Made by a program: the position numbers and the translations under genes
The notes under the pieces: model-generated
Database searches by the model: none
The model's input: only the letters and a program-made list of their open reading frames with translations
What the model was told of the DNA's origin: nothing
NCBI GenBank assembly: GCA_036872755.1
Contig: JAVHNS010000007.1
Location: 2,046,001-2,110,000, forward strand
Source of the DNA: Orbilia blumenaviensis
Taxonomy: Eukaryota > Ascomycota > Orbiliomycetes > Orbiliales > Orbiliaceae
Reading direction: 5' to 3'
DNA length: 64,000 bases
Shown here: positions 10,127 to 21,329 of the stretch, one piece after another
Numbering within the stretch: position 1 is the stretch's first letter
How the letters are laid out: every line of letters begins with the position of its first letter

Positions 10127-11155
10127 ATGAAGCAGGCTACCTTCGCTATCTTGGCCACCGCTGCTTTGGTCAGCGCTCAGGCTCAACCATGGGGACAATG
10201 CGGTGGAAATGGTTGGACCGGCCCTACCTCTTGCGTATCGGGCTATAGCTGCGTCTACTCCAATGAATGGTACTCCCAATGTATCCAGTCGTCCGGTGGA
10301 ACCACCCCAGCTATCACCACCAAGACCACCACCAAGACCACTACCACTAAGACCACCACCAAGGCCACAACCACCGCCGGCAGCGGAAGCGGAAGCGGCG
10401 GCACCGGATTGACCACCGTCGTCCCAGCTTCTGCTGGCTCCACAACCCTCCCATCCGCCAAGGTTATCTCCGGCGTTTGGGATGGTGGTATGCTCAAGTA
10501 CGACCGTAATCCCAAGGTCTGCGCTGAGCAGGATGAAACCGGCGAGGCCGATGCCATGTTCATTCTCGAATCCGGCGCTACCATCCGTAACGTCATTATC
10601 GGACCCAACCAGGCTGAGGGTATCCACTGCCGTGGACCTTGCACCGTCGAGAACGTTTGGTGGTTGGATGTCTGCGAGGATGCTATCAGTAAGTTCCCAC
10701 GCTCCATACGCATATATTCACGCAAAATAGGGATTTAAAATACTAATTTCATGACCACAGCAATCAAACAATCATCCGGTAACTCCTACATCACTGGCGG
10801 TGGTGCCTTCAAGGCCTCCGACAAAGTCGCCCAGTTCAACGGCCGTGGTACCCTCACAATCAAGAACTTCTACGTCAACGATTACGGAAAGGTCGTCCGC
10901 TCCTGCGGAAACTGCTCCGGAAACGGTGGACCACGTAACGTTGTCATCGACAACGTTATCGCTACCAGCGGTGGTGTTCTCTGCGGTATCAACACCAACT
11001 ACGGTGATACTTGCAAGATCACCAACTCTTGCCAGAACAGCGGAAAGTGGTGCGACAGATATACTGGTAACTCCAGCGGTGCTGAGCCTTCGAAGATCGG
11101 ATCTGGTCCAGATGGCACTTACTGCACTACCTCCAATGTCAGGACCTCTTGCTAG
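10127..11155 (+). CDS. Secreted pectate lyase (PL3) with N-terminal CBM1
   Basis: Exons 10127-10688 and 10761-11155, intron 72 nt (GTAAGT...CACAG), product 318 aa. Residues 1-19 form a signal peptide ending SAQA. Residues about 20-54 are a family 1 carbohydrate-binding module: [17 protein letters not shown] followed by the Cys/aromatic pattern that stacks on cellulose. A Thr/Lys-rich then Gly/Ser-rich linker (about 58-95) leads to a pectate lyase family 3 catalytic domain with [22 protein letters not shown] and many Cys. Such enzymes cleave polygalacturonate by Ca2+-dependent beta-elimination outside the cell. The fusion targets pectin cleavage to cellulose-rich plant walls and implies contact with plant debris or living plants. 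A TATA-like site lies upstream, and intergenic deserts flank the gene. Confidence 0.93.
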
Positions 11156-13545
11156 AAGGTCTGATACTAGAGTGGTAGATGCTGATCTCTCGGAAACTGT
11201 CACTTTGAGAGGGGCGGTTTGGGGTTGGTTTGGGGTTAATAAGTTCACTTTTTGATATTCATTAGGCTTCTTTAACGCGTTGGTTTTTTCTATCTGCATT
11301 TTCGTAACAAAATTCCGTCGGATTTGTACATACATAGATACCTGAACGGGGATTCCGTTGTATATATATAACTTCTTAGTATCACACAAAATAGTATATT
11401 ATTGCCAGATAAGAGTACATATTTTTCTCACTGCGTAATCCTAGTAAAAGACCGTATTAAACCAGTTCTATAGCAGAGAGCTTGGGAGTCCGCAGGAATG
11501 AGCTTGATAGCGGAAAAGTACAACAAAAACAACACTTATTGTCCCAAGACGGTTATCAGGCCACAGCCGCAGGCCGCAGCCTAACGAACATAAGAACCAG
11601 CCGGCCAGGGGCTGATATTACAACTGACTATTTGACTTCCTCTCCAGCGCTATCTCACTTTTCTATGTTAAATATTATCAGTCCGGACCTCCAAATCATC
11701 GTTCCGCATATGCATCACAACCCCCTTCAATCGCTATTTCAGCCCTTTAATAATTAATGATATCACATATATAACATATGACCGTCAATGAGATCTAGCC
11801 CAAGCAAGAAACATCCCATGGATGTCAGCGCACTCGGCGTATGCAATGCATTAACGTTTTTTCCCCACTACGACCCCATAATTCATCGCAACTGCTGTAT
11901 ATCATTTGCTGTAATCGGTTTGTCTTGGCGCCTCATAAACGAACCGGCTCCACTAGAGGGGGCAGCAAGCTACTTAAAGTCGAGCCATCGCCCCACTGGG
12001 CCAGCTGTCAATGATTAGCCCCCATAGGTATAGAGAAAGAGTATTATAGATTTCCGGATTTCCTACTAGTGATTCATTCCTCGTCTGCTCCACCTTTCGC
12101 TTTGCCTACTCCACCTCTCTCTTTCTCTCTCTTTTTTTTGTTTCTGACCATCCGTGGTAACTTCTTGCATCGCGTAGTAGTTCTCAGATCTCAAGTTTAG
12201 CTACTTGCCTCACTCATCTACTTTTCGGTTCACCAACGTATCCACGCTCATGAAGTAAAGGTTCAACTAGTCTATATACAGGATCTTTACAAATACTCCA
12301 GAAGACTTCTATCCTGAAAAAAAAAAAAAAAACACTCTCGGGCAAAAAACCGGAATCGACGATAACTACATCCATAGGCATCGCCTAATTATTCCCAATT
12401 ATAACTAGCCATAGACCCGGCCCCGCAAGCTAGCCACAGCTCCAGCTCGGAAATCACAAATAGCAATTGCCTTCGAATAAAATACAAATATCAGCGCACA
12501 ATTCATGCATGAAACGAGTGATCCATACACATACAAATACAAATACATACATACAACTCCACAATAGGGCCTTGTGATTACTTAATTAAACCCCCCCCCC
12601 CAGCGAGCCAATCACATGCACAAATCCTACCGTCAAGAAAGAAAAAAAGACTGTCGGGCAAATCCTTTAGGCCTCGAAAACTTTGGTTTTTGTTTTTTGG
12701 TTCGAACTGCCGTTGAAGAAGAAGAAGGTGGCTTATTCGCTGTTCGGAAGCGACCGTCCGAGGCATCCGAGCCAATCGCTGCGCTTAACCTGGGGGAAAG
12801 GTCCGGCTGTGTGGTGACATTCGGCCCACCGAGGAGGCCATGCAGCGCTGTGCCGCAAACGCGCATATCGGCCGGCTGTTGAAGCTCGGGGTGGCGAAAA
12901 ACATACCCCAAAAAAAAAATACTAACTAACGAAAAAACATACTAACCAACGGAAAAACATGGAACTGGGTTCGAGCCAAGCTTGATCATCAAGCAAAATA
13001 CTTAAACTCGACGCGCGGGAACCCGACCAAAAAACAACCTGTCTTTCGGGTAATGGTTCAAAAAAGCTTGGGGATAAAAGAGGCCTTGGACCGGGCTCGG
13101 CGTGAAACTTGATCGTATGAATGAGGAACATTCAAGATTCTGAGACCCTTTTTTTGGTTGTTAAACGGGCGCATTTTAAGTTTTTTTGGGCTAAGGAACA
13201 TTGAATTCTACCTCAAGCTCTCTGGCTCGCGAAAACGAGCTAGCAATGACTGGTGCTTCATCTTTTTGAAGAAGTTTATCGTAATCGCGATATGGATGCC
13301 AATGCGAAAGATTGGCAGCAAAAGCTGGCTGGTTTATAAGAGTGAACGAAGGTCTCGTTCGCATTCCCCAGCTGAGCTTGTCTTTGTAACCTAATTCATA
13401 TCACTTACGATCTTGGAAATTCGCGGATCTCCGTAGCTTGCGCTTATCCGAGCCAGCTTTCGCTACTAGCTCTCACAAAATACAAGCCCATTGTCACTTC
13501 CAGCTCAACAATAAAAATTAATATATATCAATAATAAACTATACA
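11156..13545. other. Gene-poor intergenic region
   Basis: 2.4 kb with no supported gene. It holds homopolymer runs (A-run about 12318-12332, C-run about 12589-12601), a pyrimidine-rich stretch near 12090-12140, and one imperfect 20 bp direct duplication at 12921-12960. Open frames at 12578-12911 overlap on both strands and look like chance. Confidence 0.6.
12921..12960. repeat. Imperfect 20 bp tandem duplication
   Basis: Two adjacent 20 bp units, ACTAACTAACGAAAAAACAT and ACTAACCAACGGAAAAACAT, match at 18 of 20 positions. No function is apparent. Confidence 0.6.
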
Positions 13546-14592
13546 ATGAGATTCTCAACAATAATATCCCTCTTCGCGCTCACAATCCCTGCTTTCGCCG
13601 TCCCGACCGGCGGAGATGCCGCTAGCAGCGGCGAAGTCGTGCCCATGCACATCACCCTACCCACTACAGATGGACCTCTGGAGCTGATCGGAACATATGA
13701 AGTATGCATGGCGTCCACAAACCCCCCCAATGCAACCGCCACGTGCACACCAATTGCAACTTATCATCTATCGGGATATAGCTGACATGAGCCTGACTCG
13801 TATTTTTTTTTTTTAATTATCTTAGGATTTGATACCACAAATTCAAGAAGTGTACCCGGATTGGGACCCATATCCTGAAGTAGTGGATGAGAAGCCGACG
13901 CCGACGTCATCGCCGAATGTACGCCAATATCCTTTCCATACATGCGCATTGCGTGCGCTCAGCTAGCTAGTAGCTGACAATATTAACGTTACGAAAAAAA
14001 CAGCCGTCACTGGTAGAACGATACTTCAAGAACCGACCGACCTGCTGGCTCGTCAGTGGTAATTCATGCTGGACCTGGGCTGTCGGTCAGGCAAGGAATA
14101 ATCTCAAAAACCTGCCGGCGGGCACAATGTATGTGACTATTATCCATATCGAAGTGGCCCCCTCTCAGCTCACTTCTGACCTTCTGGCTTCCGAGCCTTT
14201 GCCTCTTACCTGCATATATATAATATTTGGGTTTAATACTAATCACCTTCGTTTTCGTGAATCCCCACAGGTGCGGTGGTCCGCCCCACCAATGTTCGCG
14301 AACCACCTGTGCAGACGGCGCAGCACTCGATCTTTGTAACGACGTGAGTTCCTCTCTCTTTCTCGAAGCTTTTTAGTCGGAAGACGCACAAAAACTTAAC
14401 TAACCACCAAAATTAAATATATATAATAAACAATAGCGCAGCACAAGCCTCAGCATCCTCTGCTCACGTGTAGACCACGCCAGCGGCGAAATCGCACATG
14501 ACTGTCAAGACGACTTCGACGGCGAAACCTGGACGAAGGGACAGTGGTTCGATACAACCGGATATAACGTCGTTGTCAGAAGATGTTATTAA
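13546..14592 (+). CDS. Small secreted cysteine-rich protein, tandem paralogue A
   Basis: Five exons: 13546-13701, 13826-13918, 14004-14128, 14271-14343, 14437-14592, all with GT/AG ends; product 200 aa. Residues 1-18 are a signal peptide (cleavage near FAFA/VPTG context). The mature part has an IQEVYPDWDPYP segment, RPTCWLV, a Cys cluster (CGG, QCS, TCA, DLCND) and a C-terminal GQWFDTTGYNVVVRRC block; I count nine Cys in the mature part. The downstream gene at 16649-17928 has the same exon plan, with exons 3 and 4 of identical length (125 and 73 nt), so the two arose by duplication. I do not recognise the family. A secreted effector-like or antimicrobial-type role is only an inference from size, signal peptide and Cys content. 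Confidence 0.85.
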
Positions 14593-14759
14593 TATACATA
14601 CGCCTTTTTTTCTTTCAAGACTAGCTAGTTTGGCTATACATAAAAAAGCATAGATGCATGCAGTGTTACCTTGGATCTGCATGCCACAGGGGAGGGGAAG
14701 GGGTTAGTTCAGGACTAATACGTAATTGGAACACTTTCGTACTCGGCATATAAACGCCT

Positions 14760-14796
<37 letters not shown>

Positions 14797-16648
14797 CAGT
14801 TTTTTGACTTTCGGACCGAGGCCAATGAATTGGAATACCATACTGGCATTACATTGGATGGATTTGCATTTTGGGGAGGGGGGGTTTTTTCGTCTTTTTT
14901 TTTGTTTAGCGCTATAAAAACCTTAGCCAGACGGCGAACCCGGGTTTTGTGGCACAGCAATAGGCTATTAGCTTACCCAGGTCTTTTTTTTTACGAGCTC
15001 TTCCGAGCGTCTCAGAAACAAGGCAGCCAGCCGTCCCACAATCTCCATATAAACAATGCAACATGTACATATGCTGGGGAGGGCGGGGTGGAAGGTGGCG
15101 GTCTTGTCCAGCCAGTAAATGGGAATATTTGAAGTTCGGTTCGCTTACGCCTTACGTTTATTAACTGGTCTCCTGGTGCACTTGTGGTTATAGTATTAGT
15201 GATTTAATATATCGATGGCGTTGAAATTTGGTGTTCTAGCTAGCTTGGTTAGGCAGACGGTAGACGGAGCGAGCGACTCTACATAGTTAGCTTGGGTTTT
15301 TTTCCTTATCGCACCGATAGGATTTAGATTTAGATTTAGATTTAGAATTTTTAAGAAAAGTCCAATTGATTTTAGTTAATGAGCGTTCCTAATATAGCCA
15401 CATTGGCCAAATCCGTCCATCCTGCTTTTCCGAATGAAGTTCTGCACCAGGAATTATTGCCGAATTGCGTAACCATCAAAATCAATCAACAAAAAAATAC
15501 CACGTTTGCCAACGCAATCTAAGTTATTTACCCCATGCCAGATCGAACAAGGGTTGCATGGACATGGACATGGACATGTATGTATGTCCATGTTTCAAAA
15601 GGAAATAAAAGCGGGAATCCCGAAAGTGAAGGGCTAAGCTGTCAAAAACCCAGAAAAAAATGTAAATCCCAGTAGATCCTGACGGGTATTCAAATAATTG
15701 AAAGCTCCCGAAAATGCCTACCGAGTTTTAGAAGAGGAAAAGGAAGGATGGACAACAGAACGAAAGAGAGAGAAAAAAATGACTTGAGCACATTAACCGC
15801 ACGTTTCATTCTTACCGGACGCAGACGGAACCCATAAGCGGGTCCCCGACCCCACGAGAACAACGCCCCCCCTTTAATCCACGGCCTCAGTCAGGCACAG
15901 GAAAAGACACACACAAACCATCCCCCCATCGGCTTTAATATCCTTGCGAAGTTTTTCGCATGTTACCATACACCAAGGAAAATGGGATTCCCGATTGCCC
16001 CTCCCTGGTATATGCATTAGCTTTTTTCAACCACCCCCCCCCTTGTCCTACCACGGAGAAGGCGTAAAGCGCGTCTAGAATTAGAAAACTCTCGTCTCCT
16101 GTCACAAAAACCCAAAAAAACCTGCCTGGGGGGGGGGGTGGAGAGGAAGAAAAAGGTGGTGTACAGGTAAGGTGTGGTTTTCTTTTGTGGCGTCTGCAAG
16201 GAACTCCACAATTCGTACAAGATTCCAAGATGCATGTACATGTATAACACCTTTTTCCTTGGAAAAAAGGCCGCCAGCTCCCAAGGGCCTTTTTTTTTTT
16301 TTTTTTAGAGGTAACAAAAAAATATTAATAAAACAAGTTGGTTGAACTTTTGTGGGGTATATAAAGAACGCCTATCTTGCCCTTTTCCGGCTCGGTCGGT
16401 CGGTGGCCTCTCTCCTCTTGTTCTCGTCTCTTGTTTTTTTTTTTCTTCCAACGAAAAGTCGAGGATCGATTTCCCGCGTGCAAGTTTGTTGGGTGTGCCA
16501 TATTCTTACTGGACCATTGTTGGTTTTTTGTTATAAGGACCCTGAAGGAAACCACCCCTGAGTTTTCTGGGATTCCCCAAGATTCGAGATTCGAAAGACA
16601 AACCCACCTTTTTTTTATTTACTTTAATACTAAAAACTATCCGCGAAA
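14593..16648. other. Intergenic region between the two secreted paralogues
   Basis: 2.06 kb without a supported gene. It contains a (CA)n microsatellite (14762-14793), a TTAGAT hexamer array (about 15320-15345), a GGACAT array (about 15562-15580), an 11-G run (16128-16138) and several T and C runs. Overlapping open frames at 15935-16317 arise from homopolymers and are not credible. Confidence 0.6.
14762..14793. repeat. (CA)n microsatellite
   Basis: About 16 uninterrupted CA units between the two small secreted protein genes. Confidence 0.9.
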
Positions 16649-17928
16649 ATGTGGACAAAAAGTATCATTCTCTTGGTCGGGTTGATCACCAATCTGGCCC
16701 TCACGGCTCCAGCGCTTTATGCTGAGACGATCGACGGTATCGACCTGACTAGTGATGCGGCTAAGAGTGGGATCGTTAAGCCAATGAACATTCACGGATT
16801 TATCACTCCTGGTGGACCAGTCTTTAATTTCACGGGACCGCTTGATGTATGACACCTCTCTCTCTCTCTCTTTCCCTAGTCTTTTTGTGCGTAGTATTTG
16901 GTCTATATATAAAAAACAAAAAAAAAACACTTCTATAATACCCTATAATTACATTCAAAAGTTGGATACTATACTTGGGATCGCCGAAATGCATTAACGT
17001 GGGGATGACTTCTAACATTCTGATTGTTGGTATTTTTTTGGTGATATAGGAAATTATCCCAAAGATTCAAGAACTATATCCGGAATGGGACCCGACGAAA
17101 CCCACACCTACAACATCTGAGAACGTATGTAGTATTCCACAACCGGCACCTAATAACCCCCCCTCCTTTGCTGTTTCTATATACGCTACCTATACCTCTC
17201 TCATTTGTGACCCAACTAACATAAAAAATAAAAAATATATAGCCAAGCAAAGTAAAACGCTACTTCCAAGGCCGTCCAACCTGCTGGCTCGTCGTCGGGT
17301 GGAACACCAGTCGTGCTGGCGCATACGGACAAGGCGATTACCTTATCGCACTTGGCGAGAATACAATGTAAGACCTATTTCTCCTCCCCTCCTCCCCCTT
17401 GCATATAAAAAAGGAATTAAAAATCCATCCACACACACACACACATGTATATTTATATCTATATTATATTATTTCGTTATATATAATTCAATACTTGGGT
17501 CAATGTACTAGCATACCACTAAAATCGCAGATCGCTAACTTTAAAAAAAATAACAGGTGTGGAGCCGAAGCGGGAACATGCGCAAGAACAGGCTGCAACA
17601 ACGACTCCGCGGTCGATCTGTGTAATGATGTAAGTCACCCCTCCGAACCCCTAAAAAAATAATTAAACGCTCTATACCCTTCTCGAACACGCCGTCCGTC
17701 CTCCTTCAACTCTTATCCATTTCCGGCTTTATCTTTATGAGGTATAGGTATAGCTAATTTTTACTACAGAGAACGACCAAAGTAGATATCACATGTCCCC
17801 GCGTCGGTCGTGCTGCGAAGGAGATTGCAGACGACTGCGTGACCGTCTATAACGGACAGGAAACGACGAGAGGGCAGTGGTTTGATACCACGGGGTATAA
17901 TATAGTGGTGAGGAAGTGTTTGTTGTAG
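16649..17928 (+). CDS. Small secreted cysteine-rich protein, tandem paralogue B
   Basis: Five exons: 16649-16846, 17050-17124, 17243-17367, 17557-17629, 17770-17928; product 209 aa. The N-terminus MWTKSIILLVGLITNLALTA is a signal peptide. Shared with paralogue A: IQELYPEWDP, RPTCWLV, the exon 3/4 junction splitting an ATG codon, a Cys cluster ending DLCND, and GQWFDTTGYNIVVRKC. It lacks the second Cys of paralogue A (SCW there, TSR here), leaving eight Cys, which could form four disulfides. Introns have diverged fully in sequence and length while positions and phases are kept, so the duplication is not recent. The family is unrecognised; the secreted location is well supported, the role is not known. 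Confidence 0.85.
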
Positions 17929-19259
17929 TGCATTTTTTGCTGGTTGGTTGGGGGTTTTTTTTTTTAAGTTGAGTTATAGCATGGTGAAGGGATACCCTAC
18001 TACTATGGAGTATGTAGGAGAGAGGGGAGGGGAGTCGGCGGTGCATGCAGCGCAACCAGCTTTTGGCATTTGCAGACGTCATTCGCGGGAATTGCATTGG
18101 GTGGGTTTTTTTTGTGATACGGTCTATATGTCACAACCGCCTATTGCATGCAGCTAGCTAGCATTTGCATTTTACCGTTTAATCGTTTTTTTTTTGTTTT
18201 TTCTTTCTTTTCTTTTTTAGTTTTTGCATGGCCTTTTTCTTAATGATTATTGTACTGTCGGTCTGTTTTTTTTGTTTTAATTCTGTGGCAAATGTCATGT
18301 CGACATGTCGTTAGAATAGGCGCTACGGGAAGGCTAAAGGGAAGCCAGGATATCGATATGGGAAAAACCAACAAAGAAGGGAGGAATCCTAGGAAGGAAG
18401 GAGGGAAGGGTGGGCAAATTTTCTGGAATTCGAACATGGGATGGATGATGCATTGGCCATGGGATGGATGCTAAGTAATGAGGCTCTTTTTTTTTTTTTT
18501 GTTCTCTAAAAAAGAAACAATTAATTCTCTTCCTACTAAAATTTTTTTTCTTTTATTTTCTGTAACCGGTAAGTACTAAGGAAGTACAATTACAGTTATC
18601 GATTGCGACAAAATGTTGTGCAGCAAGGCATGAGTGGAAAAGAAGGCCTGGGTCAGATCAGATCTGGTGCTTGGGGGCGGGGAGGCCGGAGATCTATGCG
18701 CATGTTATGTAGGAGGGGCTCTCAAGCAGCAGGCTTTCCGAGTTAGCCGTTGATTACCCAATGCAGCAGTCCCCTGTCCCTGTTCCTTCCTAATCCGGTA
18801 TTTCCTAAACAACCTAATTCTTATTCTTATTCTTATTTTATTTATTTTTATATCCCGATGCGGTAATCAACCCATGAAACCAAACCAAACCAAACCAACC
18901 ACACCAAAAAACCTCCTCCTCGCACTGTCAGAAAGAAAGAAAGAAAGAAAGTAAAAGTACCTAAAAGTAAAGTAAGAAGTACGTAACCGACTAACGTTGT
19001 CACTCACCGCCACGATCTCTCTCTCTCCCTCTCTCCGGAATCCCACCCATCCGCTCCATCCATTCATTCATTCCCACGAAAGAGAAAAAAATAATAAAGA
19101 GAAAGCTTCTTCCTCTCTTCATGACTAATAATAAAAAGCATCTCCAATGCCCTCCTTCGACCTCGCTGCTGTCCTCCTGATCCCGCCGTCTATTCGTAAT
19201 CATCTAATCACTTAATCGATCAATCAGAAAAGAAAAGAAAAGAAAAGAAAAAAGAAGCC
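17929..19259. other. Intergenic region
   Basis: 1.33 kb with no supported gene. T-runs near 18187-18220 and 18487-18500, an AACCA array (about 18879-18898), a GAAA tetranucleotide array (18931-18951) and an AAAAG array (about 19227-19252) directly before the next ATG. The last array and the pyrimidine-rich 19018-19110 stretch probably belong to the promoter and 5' UTR of the hydrolase gene. Confidence 0.6.
18931..18951. repeat. (GAAA)n microsatellite
   Basis: Five tandem GAAA units upstream of the hydrolase gene. Confidence 0.8.
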
Positions 19260-20696
19260 ATGACTTTGCGCACGAAACTGGCGGCTTTCCACGCCCGCAT
19301 CCATTCTCACCGCCACAACAACAATCACCATCACCACCACCACTTCCACCTCCCCCACCTAAGACACAAGTCCTCAAAGGACTCCAACAAAGACAAAGAC
19401 AAAGACAAAGACAAATCAGACGCATCATCATCACCCTCTCCATCCCGTAAAGCTTCAAAACACACCCATCAGAAAAATAACACACACGCAAACCGCGATT
19501 CACTCTCATCAACCAGCAGCGCCAGCAGCAGCGGAAGCACCGGATCTCCATCATCCCCAATCCTAACCCTCATAATCCCCACCCCTTCCCACCACAACCA
19601 CACAATCGAAGCACGAGTCTACCACCCGACCGAATTCCCCCAAAACTACGGTTTAACGCCCCACACGCCTCGAAAGGCCGCCGTGGTCGCACACCCTTAC
19701 GCCGCTCTCGGCGGGACATGGGATGATCCCGTAGTACTCTCCCTCGTCGCTCTATTAACTCGAAAGGGATATGTAGTCGCAACCTTCAACTTCTGCGGTG
19801 CCGGAAACTCGAAGGGCAAGACGTCATGGACCGGGGATAGGGAGAGGGAGGAGTATGCTACCGTTACCGCTTTTTTGGTGAAGTATGTGGAGTGTATCGA
19901 TCCGCATGCTTTCATGGTCGCTACCACCACCGCTACACCTACAGCAGCAGCATCGGAAACTATCGCCGCGACTCCGCCAACACCTTCAATACTGGCAAAA
20001 CAACCGATCAAAGTCCTCTTAGCCGGATACTCCTACGGCTCCCTGATAGCATCACGCACTCCTTCCGCCTCCCACGTTCTAAAAACAGTCGATAAGGATA
20101 TCCTAGCGTACGCCACACGGACGGCATACGAATGGGCTAGTACCGAAAAACGTCGAAGTTTTGCAATGGCCAGAGGTGCGGCTTTGGGTAGGAGCGTGTG
20201 GGCTAATAACGACGATGATGACGATAATAATAATGGCGAGGAAGAAGGAGGGGAGACCTCTAGAAATGTTGAAAGCGGAACAAAAGTAGATGAAAAAGTC
20301 AACTACAACGTTCAGTTGGAAACCGAAACTTCATGGCTACTGGTATCGCCGCTGTTACCGCCTGTTTCCATGTTCCTAAACCTTCCGAATCCGATGTCCT
20401 GGTTTCCTACAAAAACTAAGAAAGAGGAGGAGAAGGAAGCAGAGGAGAGCACTGAGGACGATACTGAGGATGAGAGGGATGTATTCGCGGTTTATGGAAC
20501 AGATGATATGTTCACAGGGATTGGGAAGTATAGGAACTGGACGAAAGGGAAGGTGGAGCGGTCTGGTGGGAAGTTTAGAGGTGTGGAGATAGACGAGGCT
20601 GGGCATTTTTGGATGCAGGAGGAGGATTGGATGGTGAAGTTGAGGGATACTGTTGCTGGCTGGATTGATGAGAAGAGTGGAGTGGTATCCGTCTGA
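19260..20696 (+). CDS. Alpha/beta hydrolase fold protein with His-rich and KD-repeat N-terminus
   Basis: Single exon, 478 aa. Residues 11-36 contain 13 His, followed by a Lys-Asp repeat (about 44-53) and a Ser-rich low-complexity region to about residue 95. The hydrolase core then begins (ILTLIIPTPSHHNHTIEARV). Core features: HPYAALGGTWDDP, the FNFCGAGNSKG strand-loop (GAGNS resembles the oxyanion-side motif), nucleophile elbow GYSYGS with Ser258, candidate acid Asp415/416 in YGTDDMF, and His449 in EAGHFW. An Asn/Asp/Glu-rich insert interrupts the lid region (about 318-335), and an acidic insert is at about 385-405. It resembles fungal S33-type alpha/beta hydrolases of unknown substrate. No signal peptide is present, so it is likely intracellular. 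Convergent with the acyl-CoA dehydrogenase gene. Confidence 0.85.
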   Translation: MTLRTKLAAFHARIHSHRHNNNHHHHHHFHLPHLRHKSSKDSNKDKDKDKDKSDASSSPSPSRKASKHTHQKNNTHANRDSLSSTSSASSSGSTGSPSSPILTLIIPTPSHHNHTIEARVYHPTEFPQNYGLTPHTPRKAAVVAHPYAALGGTWDDPVVLSLVALLTRKGYVVATFNFCGAGNSKGKTSWTGDREREEYATVTAFLVKYVECIDPHAFMVATTTATPTAAASETIAATPPTPSILAKQPIKVLLAGYSYGSLIASRTPSASHVLKTVDKDILAYATRTAYEWASTEKRRSFAMARGAALGRSVWANNDDDDDNNNGEEEGGETSRNVESGTKVDEKVNYNVQLETETSWLLVSPLLPPVSMFLNLPNPMSWFPTKTKKEEEKEAEESTEDDTEDERDVFAVYGTDDMFTGIGKYRNWTKGKVERSGGKFRGVEIDEAGHFWMQEEDWMVKLRDTVAGWIDEKSGVVSV

Positions 20697-21329
20697 ATGA
20701 CCACATACCTTATCCTTTTTTTTTTTAATTTTATACATATTTCTCTTATGGGAGCGGGAGTTTTTCATTGGTATATTGGGAATCTGGGCATTTGGGGAGG
20801 TATACATATACAGTATCATTGGTGGGATGGGCTGGTCCTAGCATCATCATAAACATACACACAGGAGTCGACTACGGTGAGAATAATGTAATATCAATAT
20901 CTCATCACGCATGTATGTACTTTACAGACTGTAAACGATAATAACGGAACATTAAAGTCAAAGTAGTAATCTATAATGATAAACCTACTCATCACAAAAT
21001 AAATGGATGAATGAACGAAGCCATTGATTTGCCCAAGAAAAAGGGTTAGAAATTGGTATTGACAGCCTAGTTATACACATAAAGAAAAATCCCAGAAACA
21101 GGTAAAAAAAAAAAAAAACAAGGCGGGAATGAGGAATAGTCTAAAGCGTTATCAGAAAAAAAACAAGAGCTGACTACTGCCCCGGTATCAAAGTCCCCGC
21201 GGTGGGTATATACTAAAGTGTGTATGTGTTATGTCATGCATAGGTATAGACATTACCACTCGTCCTCTCCTCCTCCTCCTCCTCCTCTCCTCTCCTCTCA
21301 ACATTCCCATTGCACCTTCACTGACTTGC
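20697..21329. other. Convergent 3' intergenic region
   Basis: The 633 bp between two converging genes holds both 3' UTRs. AT-rich, with an A-run at about 21104-21118 and a CTCCTC array near 21267-21300; no gene seen. Confidence 0.6.

Noticed and set aside
15320..15345. TTAGAT repeats as a telomere-like tract
   Set aside because: Only about four units, not the fungal TTAGGG, and internal between genes.
15935..16685. Many short ORFs on both strands before paralogue B
   Set aside because: They arise from homopolymer runs and overlap each other; the 16377-16685 frame also overlaps the real start of paralogue B.
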